From contig JAFIFJ010000099.1 in assembly GCA_020832085.1 (NCBI GenBank), positions 1 to 64,000 on the forward strand: a stretch of DNA of 64,000 nucleotides, written 5' to 3'. This stretch comes from Gammaproteobacteria bacterium (lineage in GTDB: Bacteria > Pseudomonadota > Gammaproteobacteria > Pseudomonadales > Azotimanducaceae). The position numbers and the translations under genes are program-made. Shown here piece by piece: positions 36,668-46,420 of the stretch (position 1 is its first letter; every line of letters begins with the position of its first letter). The notes beneath the pieces are model-generated. The model ran no database searches and had not been told where the DNA came from. It saw only the letters and a program-made list of their open reading frames with translations.

Positions 36668-37558
36668 CTAACCCGCCATGGCCCGCCGTTTGCCTCGCAG
36701 CAGCACATTGCGATGGTACCGGCGCAGGAACTGCCTGAACTGGGGGTGCTCATACCGCGGTTCACGGCGCAGCGCACTGTGCAGCCATCCCCACAGCACC
36801 GCAAGGCTGCCGATGACATAGGGCGGCTCGTTGAGGCGCGACAGCGCACTGGCGAGCATGTACACGAATCCTGTTCCCATGTAGTACTGCCCGTAGCCGT
36901 GCCGCATGCGCCCGGTAAGGATCCCCTGCTGACTGGAACCCATGGGTCTGAGGTGCACGAATCGCAGATCGGGTTCGTCCCAGCTACAAGCCACCCATCC
37001 GTGCATGCGACACATGTGGCAGTCGATGCCGTCCCACATCACTTCACGGACGAAGCCGCCGATGGCCTCGAAGCGATCCACCCGATAGAACTTGGTCATG
37101 CCGAGGGAGGTGTCGTCACCGTGGCGTTCGAACACCAGTCCGCCATCCCGTTCGACATAGGCCTTGCCGCTGCAGGTGGCGATGCGCGGGTCGGCCTCCA
37201 TCCGTTCCATGAGGATCTCGAAGTAGCGCGGAGGCAGGCGCAGATCGAGATCGAGCTTGCAGAGGTAGTCGGACTCGTGGGGATCGATGGCGGCGTAGCC
37301 GTCATAGAAGGCTTCGATGACGCCCGGGCCCACCGAACGATGACCCCGATCGACGCGAGTCACAATCTCGATCCAGGGGTGCTTCTCAGCGTAGTCCGCG
37401 AGGATCTCGGAGGAGCCATCCGTGGAGCCGTCATCCACGATCACCCACTTGGCGGGCGGTACCGACTGCGCGATGACGCTGTCGAGGGTCTGGCGCATGT
37501 ACTGGCTTTCGTTGCGGCAAGGGGAGATGAGGACGTAGTTTCGGGAGGTGGTCTTCAC
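36668..37558 (-). CDS. Family 2 glycosyltransferase
   Basis: 296 residues. YVLISPCRNESQYMRQTLDS, KWVIVDDGSTDGSSEILADY and YLCKLDLDLRLPPRYFEILM are the donor and metal motifs. The C-terminal half, with WDGIDCHMCRMHGW and RHGYGQYYMGTG, is of the type seen beside TagA/WecG-like transferases. It shares its direction with the transferase gene that precedes it, about 95 bp upstream, and is convergent with the neighbour at 36569. Confidence 0.88.
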   Translation of the reverse strand: MKTTSRNYVLISPCRNESQYMRQTLDSVIAQSVPPAKWVIVDDGSTDGSSEILADYAEKHPWIEIVTRVDRGHRSVGPGVIEAFYDGYAAIDPHESDYLCKLDLDLRLPPRYFEILMERMEADPRIATCSGKAYVERDGGLVFERHGDDTSLGMTKFYRVDRFEAIGGFVREVMWDGIDCHMCRMHGWVACSWDEPDLRFVHLRPMGSSQQGILTGRMRHGYGQYYMGTGFVYMLASALSRLNEPPYVIGSLAVLWGWLHSALRREPRYEHPQFRQFLRRYHRNVLLRGKRRAMAG

Positions 37559-37651
37559 GCCTGGCTTCCTGGTACGACTTGCATGGTTCGAGGATCAGCG
37601 GCCCGGAGTCGAATGCTGGTTCCCTATTGCGGGAGATTCATCGCGCCCTTC

Positions 37652-38470
37652 CTACGAAGGAGGGCGCAGCTCTTGGTCCTGGGGGCGGCGCAAACGTGCC
37701 TTCACCGCCCAGCCCGTGAGCCAGATCACGAAAGGAATGTCATGCCAGAGGTAGCGCTTCATCAGCCGCCTCGGTTCCTGGGCCATCCGATGCAGCCACT
37801 CGAGTCCTGTCTTTTGCAACCAGCGCGGGGCGCGCGTCACTTCGCCGCTGATGAAGCTCAAGCTGATCCCGACCCCGATCCACCAAGTTCTCGGGTAGTC
37901 CGCCCGCAGCTGATGAATCAGGCGCTCGGCTTTTGGGAACCCCAGGGCAACATAGACAACATCCGGCAACGCGGCGTCCAGCGCGGCTCGGATCTTCGCC
38001 ATCTCCTCGGGATTGGACTCGAAGCCGAAGGGCGGATAGTGGGTGCCGGCAATGCTCAGGCTTGGGTAGCGGGCCTGAAGGATGGCGGCAGCGTTCTTGG
38101 CTGTTGCCGGCTGGCCCCCGCCCAGCAGAAACAGGGCGCCACCCTCGTCGGCCAGTCGCTCGGCAATGCTCCACACCAGGTCCGACCCACAGACCCGGCC
38201 GGGCAGGGGACGGCCGGCGATGCGGCTGGCCCAGATCAGCGGCATACCGTCGGCGACGATCATATCGGCCTCACGGACCATCGCTTCGATCTCGGGGTGC
38301 TGCCGGCACTGCCGTGCGATGTCGGCATTGGCGGTCACGATCCAGCCACCTTTTTGCTGCCGCAAGGCCGCAATGAGGCGCTCGGGGACCGCATGCTCGT
38401 TGACTTCGGCGACCGAAAGTCCGGCGATGCCGGTGGTCCCGAAGGTCATGTTGCCGGTTTCCATGTTCAT
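37652..38470 (-). CDS. WecG/TagA/CpsF-family glycosyltransferase
   Basis: About 272 residues, family 26. GWIVTANADIARQC, MIVADGMPLIWASRIAGRPL, RVCGSDLVW, LFLLGGGQPATAKNAA, ISGEVTRAPRWLQKTGLEWLHR and RLMKRY are the defining blocks of enzymes that add a sugar to a polyprenyl-linked first sugar. The start is placed at the Met in MNMETGNM; the longer frame adds only about 15 residues. It would act right after the WcaJ-type step. Confidence 0.92.
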   Translation of the reverse strand: MNMETGNMTFGTTGIAGLSVAEVNEHAVPERLIAALRQQKGGWIVTANADIARQCRQHPEIEAMVREADMIVADGMPLIWASRIAGRPLPGRVCGSDLVWSIAERLADEGGALFLLGGGQPATAKNAAAILQARYPSLSIAGTHYPPFGFESNPEEMAKIRAALDAALPDVVYVALGFPKAERLIHQLRADYPRTWWIGVGISLSFISGEVTRAPRWLQKTGLEWLHRMAQEPRRLMKRYLWHDIPFVIWLTGWAVKARLRRPQDQELRPPS

Positions 38471-38713
38471 TGCGCAGGCAATGCCCCCAGTAGAAAAGCC
38501 CCAACCCGTAACCATAGCGTATTGCGCGGGTCAATGGCGCACCCAGAGCAAGTCCGCCATCGATGGAGCGCAGCAGGCGCCCCATCCAGACCGGCCAGGG
38601 TCATGCGTACACCATCACACAGGCCATGGCCGGTCTTGTGCGACAATCTGCACAGTTTGGCCAAGTGAGGCGCTACCCAGGCGCTAAGGGGCCCGTTCGG
38701 AGTCAACCCGCTG

Positions 38714-40528
38714 ATGTTTGAAGCCTACCGGAAAATCTACGCCGTGCTGGATGGGCATGAAAGAAAGAGGGCGGCCCTCCTGCTGGTCCTGTTCCTGGCC
38801 CGCGGCCTCATGGAGATGGTCGGCATCGCCTCCATCATGCCGTTCATCTCCGTGGCCGTGAATCCAGGCCTGATCGAGTCAAACGCCTATCTGGCCTCGG
38901 TTTATGCCTACTTCGGCTTCACGAGTCACAACCAGTTTCTGCTGGCATTGGGTATCGTCGTATTCGTCGCTCTGGTCTCCACCCAACTCGTGGCGGCCCT
39001 CACAGAATGGTTCCTGCACCGCTTCAATCAGATGTGCGACTATCGTTTGAGCATGCGCTTGCTCAAGCACTACTTCTCACGGCCTTACAGTTGGTTCCTG
39101 AACCAGCACAGCGCGGACCTCGGCCGGACCGTGGTAGCTGAAGTGCAGCATATGGTCGCTCATGCCGTCCTGCCCGCCACGCGCCTGATTTCCCGCCTTG
39201 CGGTCGTGGTTTTCCTGATCGCGCTGATCATTATTGCCGACCCATGGGTCGCGCTCGCGGCGATGGCGGTGTTGGGGAGCATGTACTCGATCATCTATTT
39301 CGGAGTGCGCCGGCGCCTCCAACGCATCGGTGCGGCCACGTGGGAGACCAACAAGGAGCGTTTCCAGATCTCGCAGGAAGCGCTGGCTGGCATCAAGGAG
39401 GTCAAGGTCTCGGGTCTGGAGCGGGCCTACCTCGAGCGCTACCGCATCCCTGCCGAGCGTCACGCCCGCTACCATGCCAACCAGCGCATCATCAGCATGC
39501 TGCCCAAGTACGTGCTCGAGATCATTACGTTCGGCGGCATTCTGGCTATCGTCATCGCGTTTCTGACGTTGCGCGAGGGTGGACTCGAAGGGGTACTGCC
39601 TGTTATCGCGCTGTTTGCCCTGGCCGGCTACCGCCTCATGCCCGCCCTGCAGATCATCTACCACGATCTCGCGAAGCTTCGCTTCGGAGCCAAGAGCTTG
39701 GAGCGCATTCACGCAGAACTGGTGGAGAGCAGAGGAGAGCTCACTGCTTGCCTACCCAGGATATCGGCCAAACATGAGCTCATTGCGCTGAGCCAACGGC
39801 TGGAACTCGTGGATGTGAGTTTCACCTACCCCGCTGCCCATGAACGAGCGTTGCAGGACATCAACGTCAGCATCCCGGCGGGTTCCAGCGTCGCCTTTGT
39901 CGGCACCACCGGCGCCGGCAAGACGACAGCGGTGGATATCATTCTTGGTCTGCTGGAGCCCGACAGTGGGGCGCTCGTTGTCGATGGTGTGGTCATCACG
40001 AAAGTGAATCGCCGCGCTTGGCAGCGCTCCATCGGCTACGTACCCCAGGCGATCTACCTGATTGATGACACGCTGGCCGCCAACATCGCCTTCGGCCAGC
40101 CGCCCGAAGGGATCGACATGGAAGCCGTGGAGCGCGCAGCGCGCATTGCGGAGCTGCACGACTTCATTTGTACCTTGCCTGATGGCTACAGTACGAAGGT
40201 GGGCGAACGCGGGGTCCGGCTCTCGGGCGGGCAACGCCAGCGCATCGGTATCGCTCGCGCGCTCTACCATGATCCGAACGTGGTCATTCTCGATGAAGCC
40301 ACCAGCGCCCTGGACAACGTCACCGAACAGGCCGTGATGTCGGCCGTGGAGAACCTCGGCCAGCAGAAGACCATCATCATGATCGCGCACCGGCTCAGCA
40401 CCGTACGCAAGTGCGACACCATCTTCCTGCTTGAGCACGGGCAGCTGGTTGATGCCGGCACGTATGATGAACTGACTCAGCGCAACGAGGGCTTCAGGGA
40501 AATCGCCCGGCTGGCGGCGACCACCTGA
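38714..40528 (+). CDS. ABC-type flippase, PglK/MsbA-like
   Basis: 604-residue fused membrane-ATPase half transporter, expected to act as a homodimer that flips lipid-linked sugars or exports polymer. Six membrane helices (GLMEMVGIASIMPFISVAV is PglK-like) lead to the ATPase with Walker A GTTGAGKTTAVD, signature LSGGQRQRIGIARAL, Walker B VVILDEATSALD and the H-loop IAHRLSTV. It is convergent with the exosortase gene, with six bases between the stops. Confidence 0.92.
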   Translation: MFEAYRKIYAVLDGHERKRAALLLVLFLARGLMEMVGIASIMPFISVAVNPGLIESNAYLASVYAYFGFTSHNQFLLALGIVVFVALVSTQLVAALTEWFLHRFNQMCDYRLSMRLLKHYFSRPYSWFLNQHSADLGRTVVAEVQHMVAHAVLPATRLISRLAVVVFLIALIIIADPWVALAAMAVLGSMYSIIYFGVRRRLQRIGAATWETNKERFQISQEALAGIKEVKVSGLERAYLERYRIPAERHARYHANQRIISMLPKYVLEIITFGGILAIVIAFLTLREGGLEGVLPVIALFALAGYRLMPALQIIYHDLAKLRFGAKSLERIHAELVESRGELTACLPRISAKHELIALSQRLELVDVSFTYPAAHERALQDINVSIPAGSSVAFVGTTGAGKTTAVDIILGLLEPDSGALVVDGVVITKVNRRAWQRSIGYVPQAIYLIDDTLAANIAFGQPPEGIDMEAVERAARIAELHDFICTLPDGYSTKVGERGVRLSGGQRQRIGIARALYHDPNVVILDEATSALDNVTEQAVMSAVENLGQQKTIIMIAHRLSTVRKCDTIFLLEHGQLVDAGTYDELTQRNEGFREIARLAATT

Positions 40529-40534
40529 GCTACT

Positions 40535-42061
40535 TCACGGGACCTTACGAAGCTCACTTCCCGCTGCTTGGAGGAATGCTTCGAGACGCTCTCGGGCCTG
40601 ATCGCAGCCCGTATCGCAGTCGGTGGCCACAGCGATGACCATGCCATCGTTCCGCCCACTTGGCATCGCTGCCACCTCAGCGATCTTGGCGCCCAGCCGG
40701 GTGTTGACGATCCGGCCAGCTACCTCGTACCAGCCCCAGATCAATTGCTCGCTTCTGCCAGTAGTGTCGATGAACTCGTTGACCTCGAAGGTGTCGCCTT
40801 CTAGCGTCAGCGTTCGGCGGGCATCTGGCGCGCGGCGGCGCCTGTCGCCGAGGAGGTTGTTGCGCGGCAGGAAGAGGTGGTGGTCGGCGTCCTGCTTGGC
40901 ATAGAACGCTACGAACACTTCAACTGTCCCGCCGGCAAAGACGTAAGCCCCATGCCCCTGGCGTGCATCTCGGAAGTCAGGCTGCCACGCGGGGTCGCCC
41001 GCGGGCTCGGCGCCGACATGTGCCAAATCCGGTAGATCCAGTGGCGGTTGGTCTGCGACCGATGCGGGTTCGGTAGCGAGCAAGCTCGGTAGCGTAAGCA
41101 GCAAGGCCCCGGCCAGGGCAGCGAGCATGAGCGGACCCAGGTTGGCCATTTCCGGCCGCGCCACTGCTGATGGGCTAGCCGGGTCGCTGGACTTCGCCTG
41201 CTCGAGTTCGCGAATCTCGAGCTGCCGTGCGAGGAACAGGATCGGTACCAGGGCAATGATGAACAGCACCCAGCCGTAAAAGTAATGGTCATCAATCAGC
41301 CAGTGTTCCAGCGCCGTGTGCTCGCCGATCAGAATCAGTGTCCAGACACGGATCCAGTTCGATACCAGTGCTGCCGCCGCAGCCGCAACGACTAACGTCA
41401 CCCGGTAAGGCCAGCGCCGCAGGTACATAGCGCTGTAGAATGTGGCCAGGGTTACGGCGGACATCAGGAAGCTCAGGCCGCTGCAGGCAGAGGCGATCTC
41501 AAAGGTGCCGGCTGGTATGTGGATGTAGAACCCCTCGATGAAGAAGGGCACGTCGCCGAAGTTCATCAGGATGCTGACCGCGCGCGTAGCCAGGGCCTGC
41601 AGCAGTGGGTCCAGCATCCAGAATGGTAGCAAGCCGAAATAGACGAACCCGGCGGGCATCAGCACACGGCGCGCAGCACCGAGTCCGAACACCAGCGACG
41701 TCGCCGCCACGAACAGAAGCGGCAGTAGCAATGCCCGCGACGTGTTGATGTAGATCAGTTCCATGGTGGCCATGCCGGTAATCAGTACGGCCAGAGGAAT
41801 CAGCCCCCACCACCAGGGGCCGAGGTGGCTCGGAGGATCACGCTGCCATTGGGTCCAGCCGATCCAAAGTGCGAGTCCGAGCACCAGGTAGCCATGCGAG
41901 TAAACGCCAACTCCAAAAAACGACCACCATGCCGTGACCACCCAGGCGAGGATTGAGGACATCCCAATCACAGCACCTGCGATCAGTAACGCGATTGGCA
42001 ATAGCGTTTTGGGATCAAGCAGAAGCGTCCGCATGCGCATCCGTTCCAGATGTTCGTCCAT
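40535..42061 (-). CDS. xrtA: Exosortase A fused to an EpsI domain
   Basis: Inner-membrane protease/transpeptidase that recognises PEP-CTERM tails. About eight helices carry the catalytic triad: Cys193 in IASACSGLSF, Arg238 in SNWIRVWTLI and His259 in DDHYFYGW. After residue 300 a soluble, periplasmic EpsI-type domain (DUF3485) follows: WQPDFRDARQGHGAYVFAGG, VFVAFYAKQDADHHLF, LIWGWYEVAGR. The fusion, 508 residues, is the usual XrtA/EpsI form. At least six probable substrates are encoded in this window. Its presence within the polysaccharide genes fits the known pairing of exosortase with exopolysaccharide production. Confidence 0.95.
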   Translation of the reverse strand: MDEHLERMRMRTLLLDPKTLLPIALLIAGAVIGMSSILAWVVTAWWSFFGVGVYSHGYLVLGLALWIGWTQWQRDPPSHLGPWWWGLIPLAVLITGMATMELIYINTSRALLLPLLFVAATSLVFGLGAARRVLMPAGFVYFGLLPFWMLDPLLQALATRAVSILMNFGDVPFFIEGFYIHIPAGTFEIASACSGLSFLMSAVTLATFYSAMYLRRWPYRVTLVVAAAAAALVSNWIRVWTLILIGEHTALEHWLIDDHYFYGWVLFIIALVPILFLARQLEIRELEQAKSSDPASPSAVARPEMANLGPLMLAALAGALLLTLPSLLATEPASVADQPPLDLPDLAHVGAEPAGDPAWQPDFRDARQGHGAYVFAGGTVEVFVAFYAKQDADHHLFLPRNNLLGDRRRRAPDARRTLTLEGDTFEVNEFIDTTGRSEQLIWGWYEVAGRIVNTRLGAKIAEVAAMPSGRNDGMVIAVATDCDTGCDQARERLEAFLQAAGSELRKVP

Positions 42062-42221
42062 GGCCGCATCTTACAACGTCCAAAACGTTAAGAATGTGAA
42101 ATCCGCCTGTTTGGACCGGCTGATCTATACTCGCCGACAGGGCTACGCGTAGCAGGTCTGTCGAGTTCGCTTCGAGGAAAAGGTCAACGTCGATCTAACG
42201 CTTTTCTGCTGGTAGTACACT

Positions 42222-43298
42222 GTGATTGCCTCTGAGTTCCCAAGATCAAGCTTCAAGCACCGATTGAGGAGCGCTGTCGATCTGACCTGTTCCGGTCTGG
42301 GGCTGTTGAATTGGTGTGAGCGACGCATGCAATCCGGCCTCACGATCCTCATGTACCACCGGGTGTTGCCGCGCGACCAGTGTCACGCGTACCCGTTACA
42401 GTCGTTGGTGATGCCGATCGATGCCTTCGAAGAACAGATGGCCTGTCTGGCTTCCCGCTTCGAAGTGCTGCCTGTTCGAGAAGCGATCGAGCAGCTCCAG
42501 GCTGGCCGAACGGGAACGCGCCCGCTGGTGTCAGTCAGTTTTGATGATGGCTATGCAGATAACTTCGAGTATGCAGCACCAATCATGGAGGCGCAGGGTC
42601 TCCGTGGAACCTTCTTCGTTACCACGGGCTTCATCGGCACCGGCGAGCCCCTTTGGTTCGATCGTGCAGCCAGTCTATGGGAATGCCTGGATGCTTCTGG
42701 CAGGGCGAACCTCATGGCCCGATTGCAGGACGAGGGTCTAGAGGGCCCCACGCCCTCGAGTATTGCCGATCGAGTTCACCGACCCTGCAGGCTCGAGGAC
42801 TGGATGGCTGCGTTGAAGAAGCTGACGCCTGAACACCGCGAAGGGTACCTGCAGGAGGCGGCAACCCTCGCAGTATCGCCACCGGATCTGTCGCTGGCCG
42901 TTGCGATGCAGCCCAGGCAGCTTTTGGAACTCCATCGCGGCGGCCATGAAGTGGCGGCCCACAGCGTGACGCATCCGATCCTCCCGACGTTGAGCGACGA
43001 CCAGCTGCGTAGCGAACTGGTCGTGTCCCGGGATCAGGTTGCGGGTTGGATCGGCGATCGTGTGGTCGGTTTCTGCTATCCCAACGGCGATCTCGACGAA
43101 CGGGTTATCGCGGCCGCGAGCGCCGCCGGCTATCACTACGCCTGCGCCACGACGTCCGGGATGAACCTTGCCACGCGAGATCTGCTTCGTCTGCACAGGC
43201 GCTCCATCACGATGCACCGAACGCTTAGGCAGGATGGGCGGCCCCACCCTTTGGGTTTCCGGGGCGAGGTAAGCGGTTTGAGAGAGTGGTGGCGATGA
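42222..43298 (+). CDS. Polysaccharide deacetylase
   Basis: 358-residue NodB-fold enzyme. LTILMYHRVLP starts the domain, SVSFDDGYADNFEYAAPIM has the metal-binding Asp pair, GTFFVTTGFIGTG follows and HEVAAHSVTHPILP is the HxxxH motif. VVGFCYPNGDLDERVI completes the barrel. GTG start. The first 40 residues are not an obvious signal peptide, so the protein may be cytoplasmic or membrane-associated. It overlaps the next gene by four bases and may remove acetyl groups from a polymer sugar. Confidence 0.88.
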   Translation: MIASEFPRSSFKHRLRSAVDLTCSGLGLLNWCERRMQSGLTILMYHRVLPRDQCHAYPLQSLVMPIDAFEEQMACLASRFEVLPVREAIEQLQAGRTGTRPLVSVSFDDGYADNFEYAAPIMEAQGLRGTFFVTTGFIGTGEPLWFDRAASLWECLDASGRANLMARLQDEGLEGPTPSSIADRVHRPCRLEDWMAALKKLTPEHREGYLQEAATLAVSPPDLSLAVAMQPRQLLELHRGGHEVAAHSVTHPILPTLSDDQLRSELVVSRDQVAGWIGDRVVGFCYPNGDLDERVIAAASAAGYHYACATTSGMNLATRDLLRLHRRSITMHRTLRQDGRPHPLGFRGEVSGLREWWR

Positions 43299-44122
43299 CG
43301 CGCGCTAGAGGCACGGTACCGGGCGGCAACCCATTGAGCGACATGAGTTCTGAGCGACTGAAGTCAGTGATCGAGGAGTATTGGGCTTCAGGCGAGGCCC
43401 CTGTCGGCTGCAGCGTCATCCACCGCCGGAGCAAGGGGCGCGGGGCACTCTTGCGGGTGGACGCAGACGGCGCTGGAAGCTTCGTCGTCAAGGCCTGGAT
43501 TGCCCGAAACCTTCGTGAACGCTGCAAGCAAGTTGCTGGCCTCAGCAGTGGACGCCGGGAATGGCGGTCGCACCGCTCGTTACATGCGTCAGGACTGGTT
43601 CTCCCGCGGCCTATCGCCTATCAGACATGGGCCACCAACGAATCCAGATTCGAGGCGTTTGCCATCGAGGACCTCGGGCCAACCACCAAGGCTTTAAAGG
43701 TGCTGAAAGCCAGCGTCAGACAGCAGCATAAGGCCGAGGTAGCCAGGCTCGAGACAGCGGTCATTCTCATGACCAAAGCCATGATCAGCGCCGGCTTTTC
43801 CGATGAGGACCACCAACTCAACAATATTGTGATGGCTGGTGATGGCCAGCTGTTTCGATTGGACGTGGAATGCGCCAGACACTGGCCCTTTGGCAGAATC
43901 CCTGATCGGGCGCTCGGCGTCATGATCGGTCGCTTGGTGGCGAGCCATGCGTTTGCCTGCCAGCCGCATCTTTCCTGGTCGGAGGACTTTGCGCTGCGTC
44001 TGGCAAGCGCGCTGTCAGCATCGCCTTCTGCGCTTCGATGTGCGCGGGCAGAGGTCCACGAGGCGATGGAGCGTCAGCGCCAACGGAATGGAACGGACTC
44101 CCGGTTGTCACTCGCATGGTAG
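43295..44122 (+). CDS. Kinase-fold protein, lipopolysaccharide kinase-like
   Basis: 275 residues, cytoplasmic. GSFVVKAWIARNLRERC could be the ATP-lysine strand, and SDEDHQLNNIVMAGDGQLFRLDVECA matches the catalytic-loop pattern (D-x4-N and then a metal Asp) of the Kdo/WaaP-type sugar kinases. The usual His-x-Asp is replaced by DEDHQLNN. A partner kinase-fold gene is 29 bp downstream. A role phosphorylating a polysaccharide or lipid sugar is inferred. Confidence 0.6.
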   Translation: MTRARGTVPGGNPLSDMSSERLKSVIEEYWASGEAPVGCSVIHRRSKGRGALLRVDADGAGSFVVKAWIARNLRERCKQVAGLSSGRREWRSHRSLHASGLVLPRPIAYQTWATNESRFEAFAIEDLGPTTKALKVLKASVRQQHKAEVARLETAVILMTKAMISAGFSDEDHQLNNIVMAGDGQLFRLDVECARHWPFGRIPDRALGVMIGRLVASHAFACQPHLSWSEDFALRLASALSASPSALRCARAEVHEAMERQRQRNGTDSRLSLAW

Positions 44123-44151
44123 CGGTCGCCAACAATCTGGAGTTCGGTTAA

Positions 44152-45150
44152 GTGCGGAGTTCCGACACGACGTCGGCGAACGAGCATCTGACGCCCCAGC
44201 AGGCCTCGCTGGCTCTGGCGGAGGCAATCGAGGAGATCGAGGCCAAGCTAGGACATCGAGTTCGTCTCAGTTGGCTCGGCAGGCAGAAGATGGGGGTTGA
44301 TGCCACCACTAAGCTACTGGTGGAGAACCGCGACAGTCACCCTGTGGCCGTCATTATCTGCTCCCGGCAAGCCGCGCCGGATCTGGTTGCTCGGGCAGCC
44401 GAGCGGGCCGAGCAGGTGCGAGCGCTGGTCGGTGAGACCCTGGGTGAAGTGATCCCTGTTCCTCTCTCGTTAGGCTATGCCACGGGGCTGAGCTACATGA
44501 TCCTGCCCTGCTATCGCGAACTCGCTTCGCTTCGCATCCTGCGCAGGATCCAGTGGTGGCGGTTGCGGCGGCCGGTCCTGGGTTGGCTAGGTGAGGCAGT
44601 AGCCGCAGCAGCCTGCCACATCGGTCCTGTTGAGGCCGGCAATCGGTTTGAGTGGGAGTTGAGTCATCTTCGTGACCAGCATTTCGTCGATCGCGACTTG
44701 AAACGCATCTTGGATGCCTACTTGGCGCGCTTGAAGGATGGAGAGTGGCAACCCCGCCACACTTTTGATCACAATGACATGTGGCTGGGCAACGTCATGC
44801 TCCCGCGTCCTGGCGCGTTGAGCTCGCTTCGGCCGGCCTTCCACCTGATCGACTGGGGCGGGGCGAATCCACGTGGCTATGGCATCTATGACCTGGTTAG
44901 AGTGAGCCTCGCTTTTGGTCTGTCGGATGCAGCCTTGGCGCGTGAGACGCGACTGCACTGTTTGGCGCTAGGCTCAGAGATTCAGGACGCCAGCGGTCAC
45001 TTGCTGGCCTCACTAGGCCGGCTGCATCGTCACATCGAGCACTTTCCCGAGGCGCGCTATCTTGCAGTGTTTCAACGCTGCTGGAGGACGCTGGCTCGTA
45101 CTGTTGAAGCCGCAAAGAGATCAGATGACTCGCCTCATGACTCGAAGTAA
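44152..45150 (+). CDS. Phosphotransferase, aminoglycoside/choline-kinase fold
   Basis: 332 residues, GTG start. HTFDHNDMWLGNVMLPRPG is the Brenner catalytic loop (H-x-D-x4-N) and FHLIDWGGANPRGYGIYDLVR the metal Asp. TTKLLVENRDSHPVAVII may be the ATP-lysine strand. It resembles kinases of sugars or choline rather than antibiotic-resistance enzymes, given the locus. The gene overlaps the ATP-grasp gene that follows by 26 bases. Confidence 0.7.
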   Translation: MRSSDTTSANEHLTPQQASLALAEAIEEIEAKLGHRVRLSWLGRQKMGVDATTKLLVENRDSHPVAVIICSRQAAPDLVARAAERAEQVRALVGETLGEVIPVPLSLGYATGLSYMILPCYRELASLRILRRIQWWRLRRPVLGWLGEAVAAAACHIGPVEAGNRFEWELSHLRDQHFVDRDLKRILDAYLARLKDGEWQPRHTFDHNDMWLGNVMLPRPGALSSLRPAFHLIDWGGANPRGYGIYDLVRVSLAFGLSDAALARETRLHCLALGSEIQDASGHLLASLGRLHRHIEHFPEARYLAVFQRCWRTLARTVEAAKRSDDSPHDSK

Positions 45151-46420
45151 CGAACGCGCACTTGCCGTCTTTCTTGCGCGCTGCGGTGAAACACCGCGCG
45201 TTCCAGCAGTCGTCCTCGATTCATCCGTCAATGGATTGAGCTATGTCCGAAGCCTAAGTCGTAAGGGCATTCCTGTCCTCTGCTTGGATGCGCGCCGGGG
45301 TATCGCCTCTAAGAGCCGCTTTGGGACGTTCATCGCTTTGGAAGGGCAGCGCGGGGATGACATCGTTGGAGAACAGGCGGCCACTCGACTGCTTGAGCGG
45401 TTGAACGAAGCTGGCATCGAGCCGGTGGCGTTCGGCGCCGCTGATGCTTGGCAGGTGTACCTGGCTCGCTTGAGCAACGCCGGATGCGTTCGCGCGCGGA
45501 CGCTACTTCCCTCCGCATCCATCATGGATCAGATCGTCGACAAGCAAGCGCAGTACGAGGCTGCGTCTGCCTTGGGCATTCCAGTTGCTCGTTTCGCGAA
45601 CGCGGAGGAGGTGTTTCGAGGCGGCGTCGACTGGGAAACCTTTCCCGCGATCATCAAGCCGCGATGGTCCCATACCGGCCGTACCGCCATTGGTGGCAAG
45701 GCTGTGAGAGTCCAGTGTCGCGTGGAGCTGATGAATGCCTTTGCATCGCTCGATCGAGAAGCGGATGTCAGTGCCTATCTGGTGCAGGACATCATCCCAG
45801 GGGGCGACAGCTGTCTCTACGCGTATCTGGGATGCTATGACTCAAAGGGCGAGGAGGTCGCGTGGCTGATAAAACGGAAGCTCAGGCAATGTCCACCCGG
45901 CTTTGGTGATGGATCGTTCGATGTGACTTGTGCGAACGATGGCGTTGCCCAAGCGGCTCGCCGACTGCTCACAGGAATCGGTTACCGGGGACTTGTCGGC
46001 GTCGAGTTCAAACAGGATCCTGAGAGCGGCGAGTTGACGCTGATCGAAATCAACCCCCGGACGGTCTCAACCAATCAACTGGCCATTCGGGCAGGGGTTG
46101 ATTTCCCCTGGATGGCTTACCAGTTGATCCTCGGCGAAGCCCTGGATCTGCCACCGGAATCGGCAGATGGCCTTACGTTGCCCTATGCGATCAATGTCCA
46201 CCATGCCAATGAAGAGCGGGAGTTCCGGTCCTTTCTGCTGCGGCGTCGTGCCGGTGAAGTTACGGCCATAGCTTGGCTCCGCGAGGTCCTAAGTGCGCAG
46301 TCGTATGCGTTCTTTGATTGGGGAGATCCGGCTCCATTCCTGTGGAGTCTGACTTCAGGGCTCGGGCGTCGCATCTTCAGTCGCAGCAGGACAGATGCGG
46401 GAACTGATCCTGCGGCCTAG
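45125..46420 (+). CDS. ATP-grasp carboxylate-amine ligase-like protein
   Basis: 431 residues. VPAVVLDSSVNGLSYVRSL and GIPVLCLDARRG begin a Rossmann pre-domain. IIKPRWSHTGRTAIGGKAV is the ATP-grasp lysine/glycine loop, YLVQDIIPGGDSCLYAYLG the adenine-contact region and GVEFKQDPESGELTLIEINPRT the metal-binding site. The layout matches ATP-grasp enzymes that join amino acids to carboxyl groups. The ATG at 45125 (or 45137) is used because earlier codons lie deep in the preceding gene. It may aminoacylate a uronic sugar. Confidence 0.78.
   Translation: MTRLMTRSNERALAVFLARCGETPRVPAVVLDSSVNGLSYVRSLSRKGIPVLCLDARRGIASKSRFGTFIALEGQRGDDIVGEQAATRLLERLNEAGIEPVAFGAADAWQVYLARLSNAGCVRARTLLPSASIMDQIVDKQAQYEAASALGIPVARFANAEEVFRGGVDWETFPAIIKPRWSHTGRTAIGGKAVRVQCRVELMNAFASLDREADVSAYLVQDIIPGGDSCLYAYLGCYDSKGEEVAWLIKRKLRQCPPGFGDGSFDVTCANDGVAQAARRLLTGIGYRGLVGVEFKQDPESGELTLIEINPRTVSTNQLAIRAGVDFPWMAYQLILGEALDLPPESADGLTLPYAINVHHANEEREFRSFLLRRRAGEVTAIAWLREVLSAQSYAFFDWGDPAPFLWSLTSGLGRRIFSRSRTDAGTDPAA

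Noticed and set aside
36563-38668. A 701-codon frame opposite the glycosyltransferase and TagA-like genes
   Set aside because: It spans two well-identified minus-strand genes and their gap and shows no domain of its own.
42111-42131. A sigma-70 promoter (TTGGAC and TATACT) before the deacetylase at 42222
   Set aside because: The two hexamers are only nine bases apart, too close for a functional pair.
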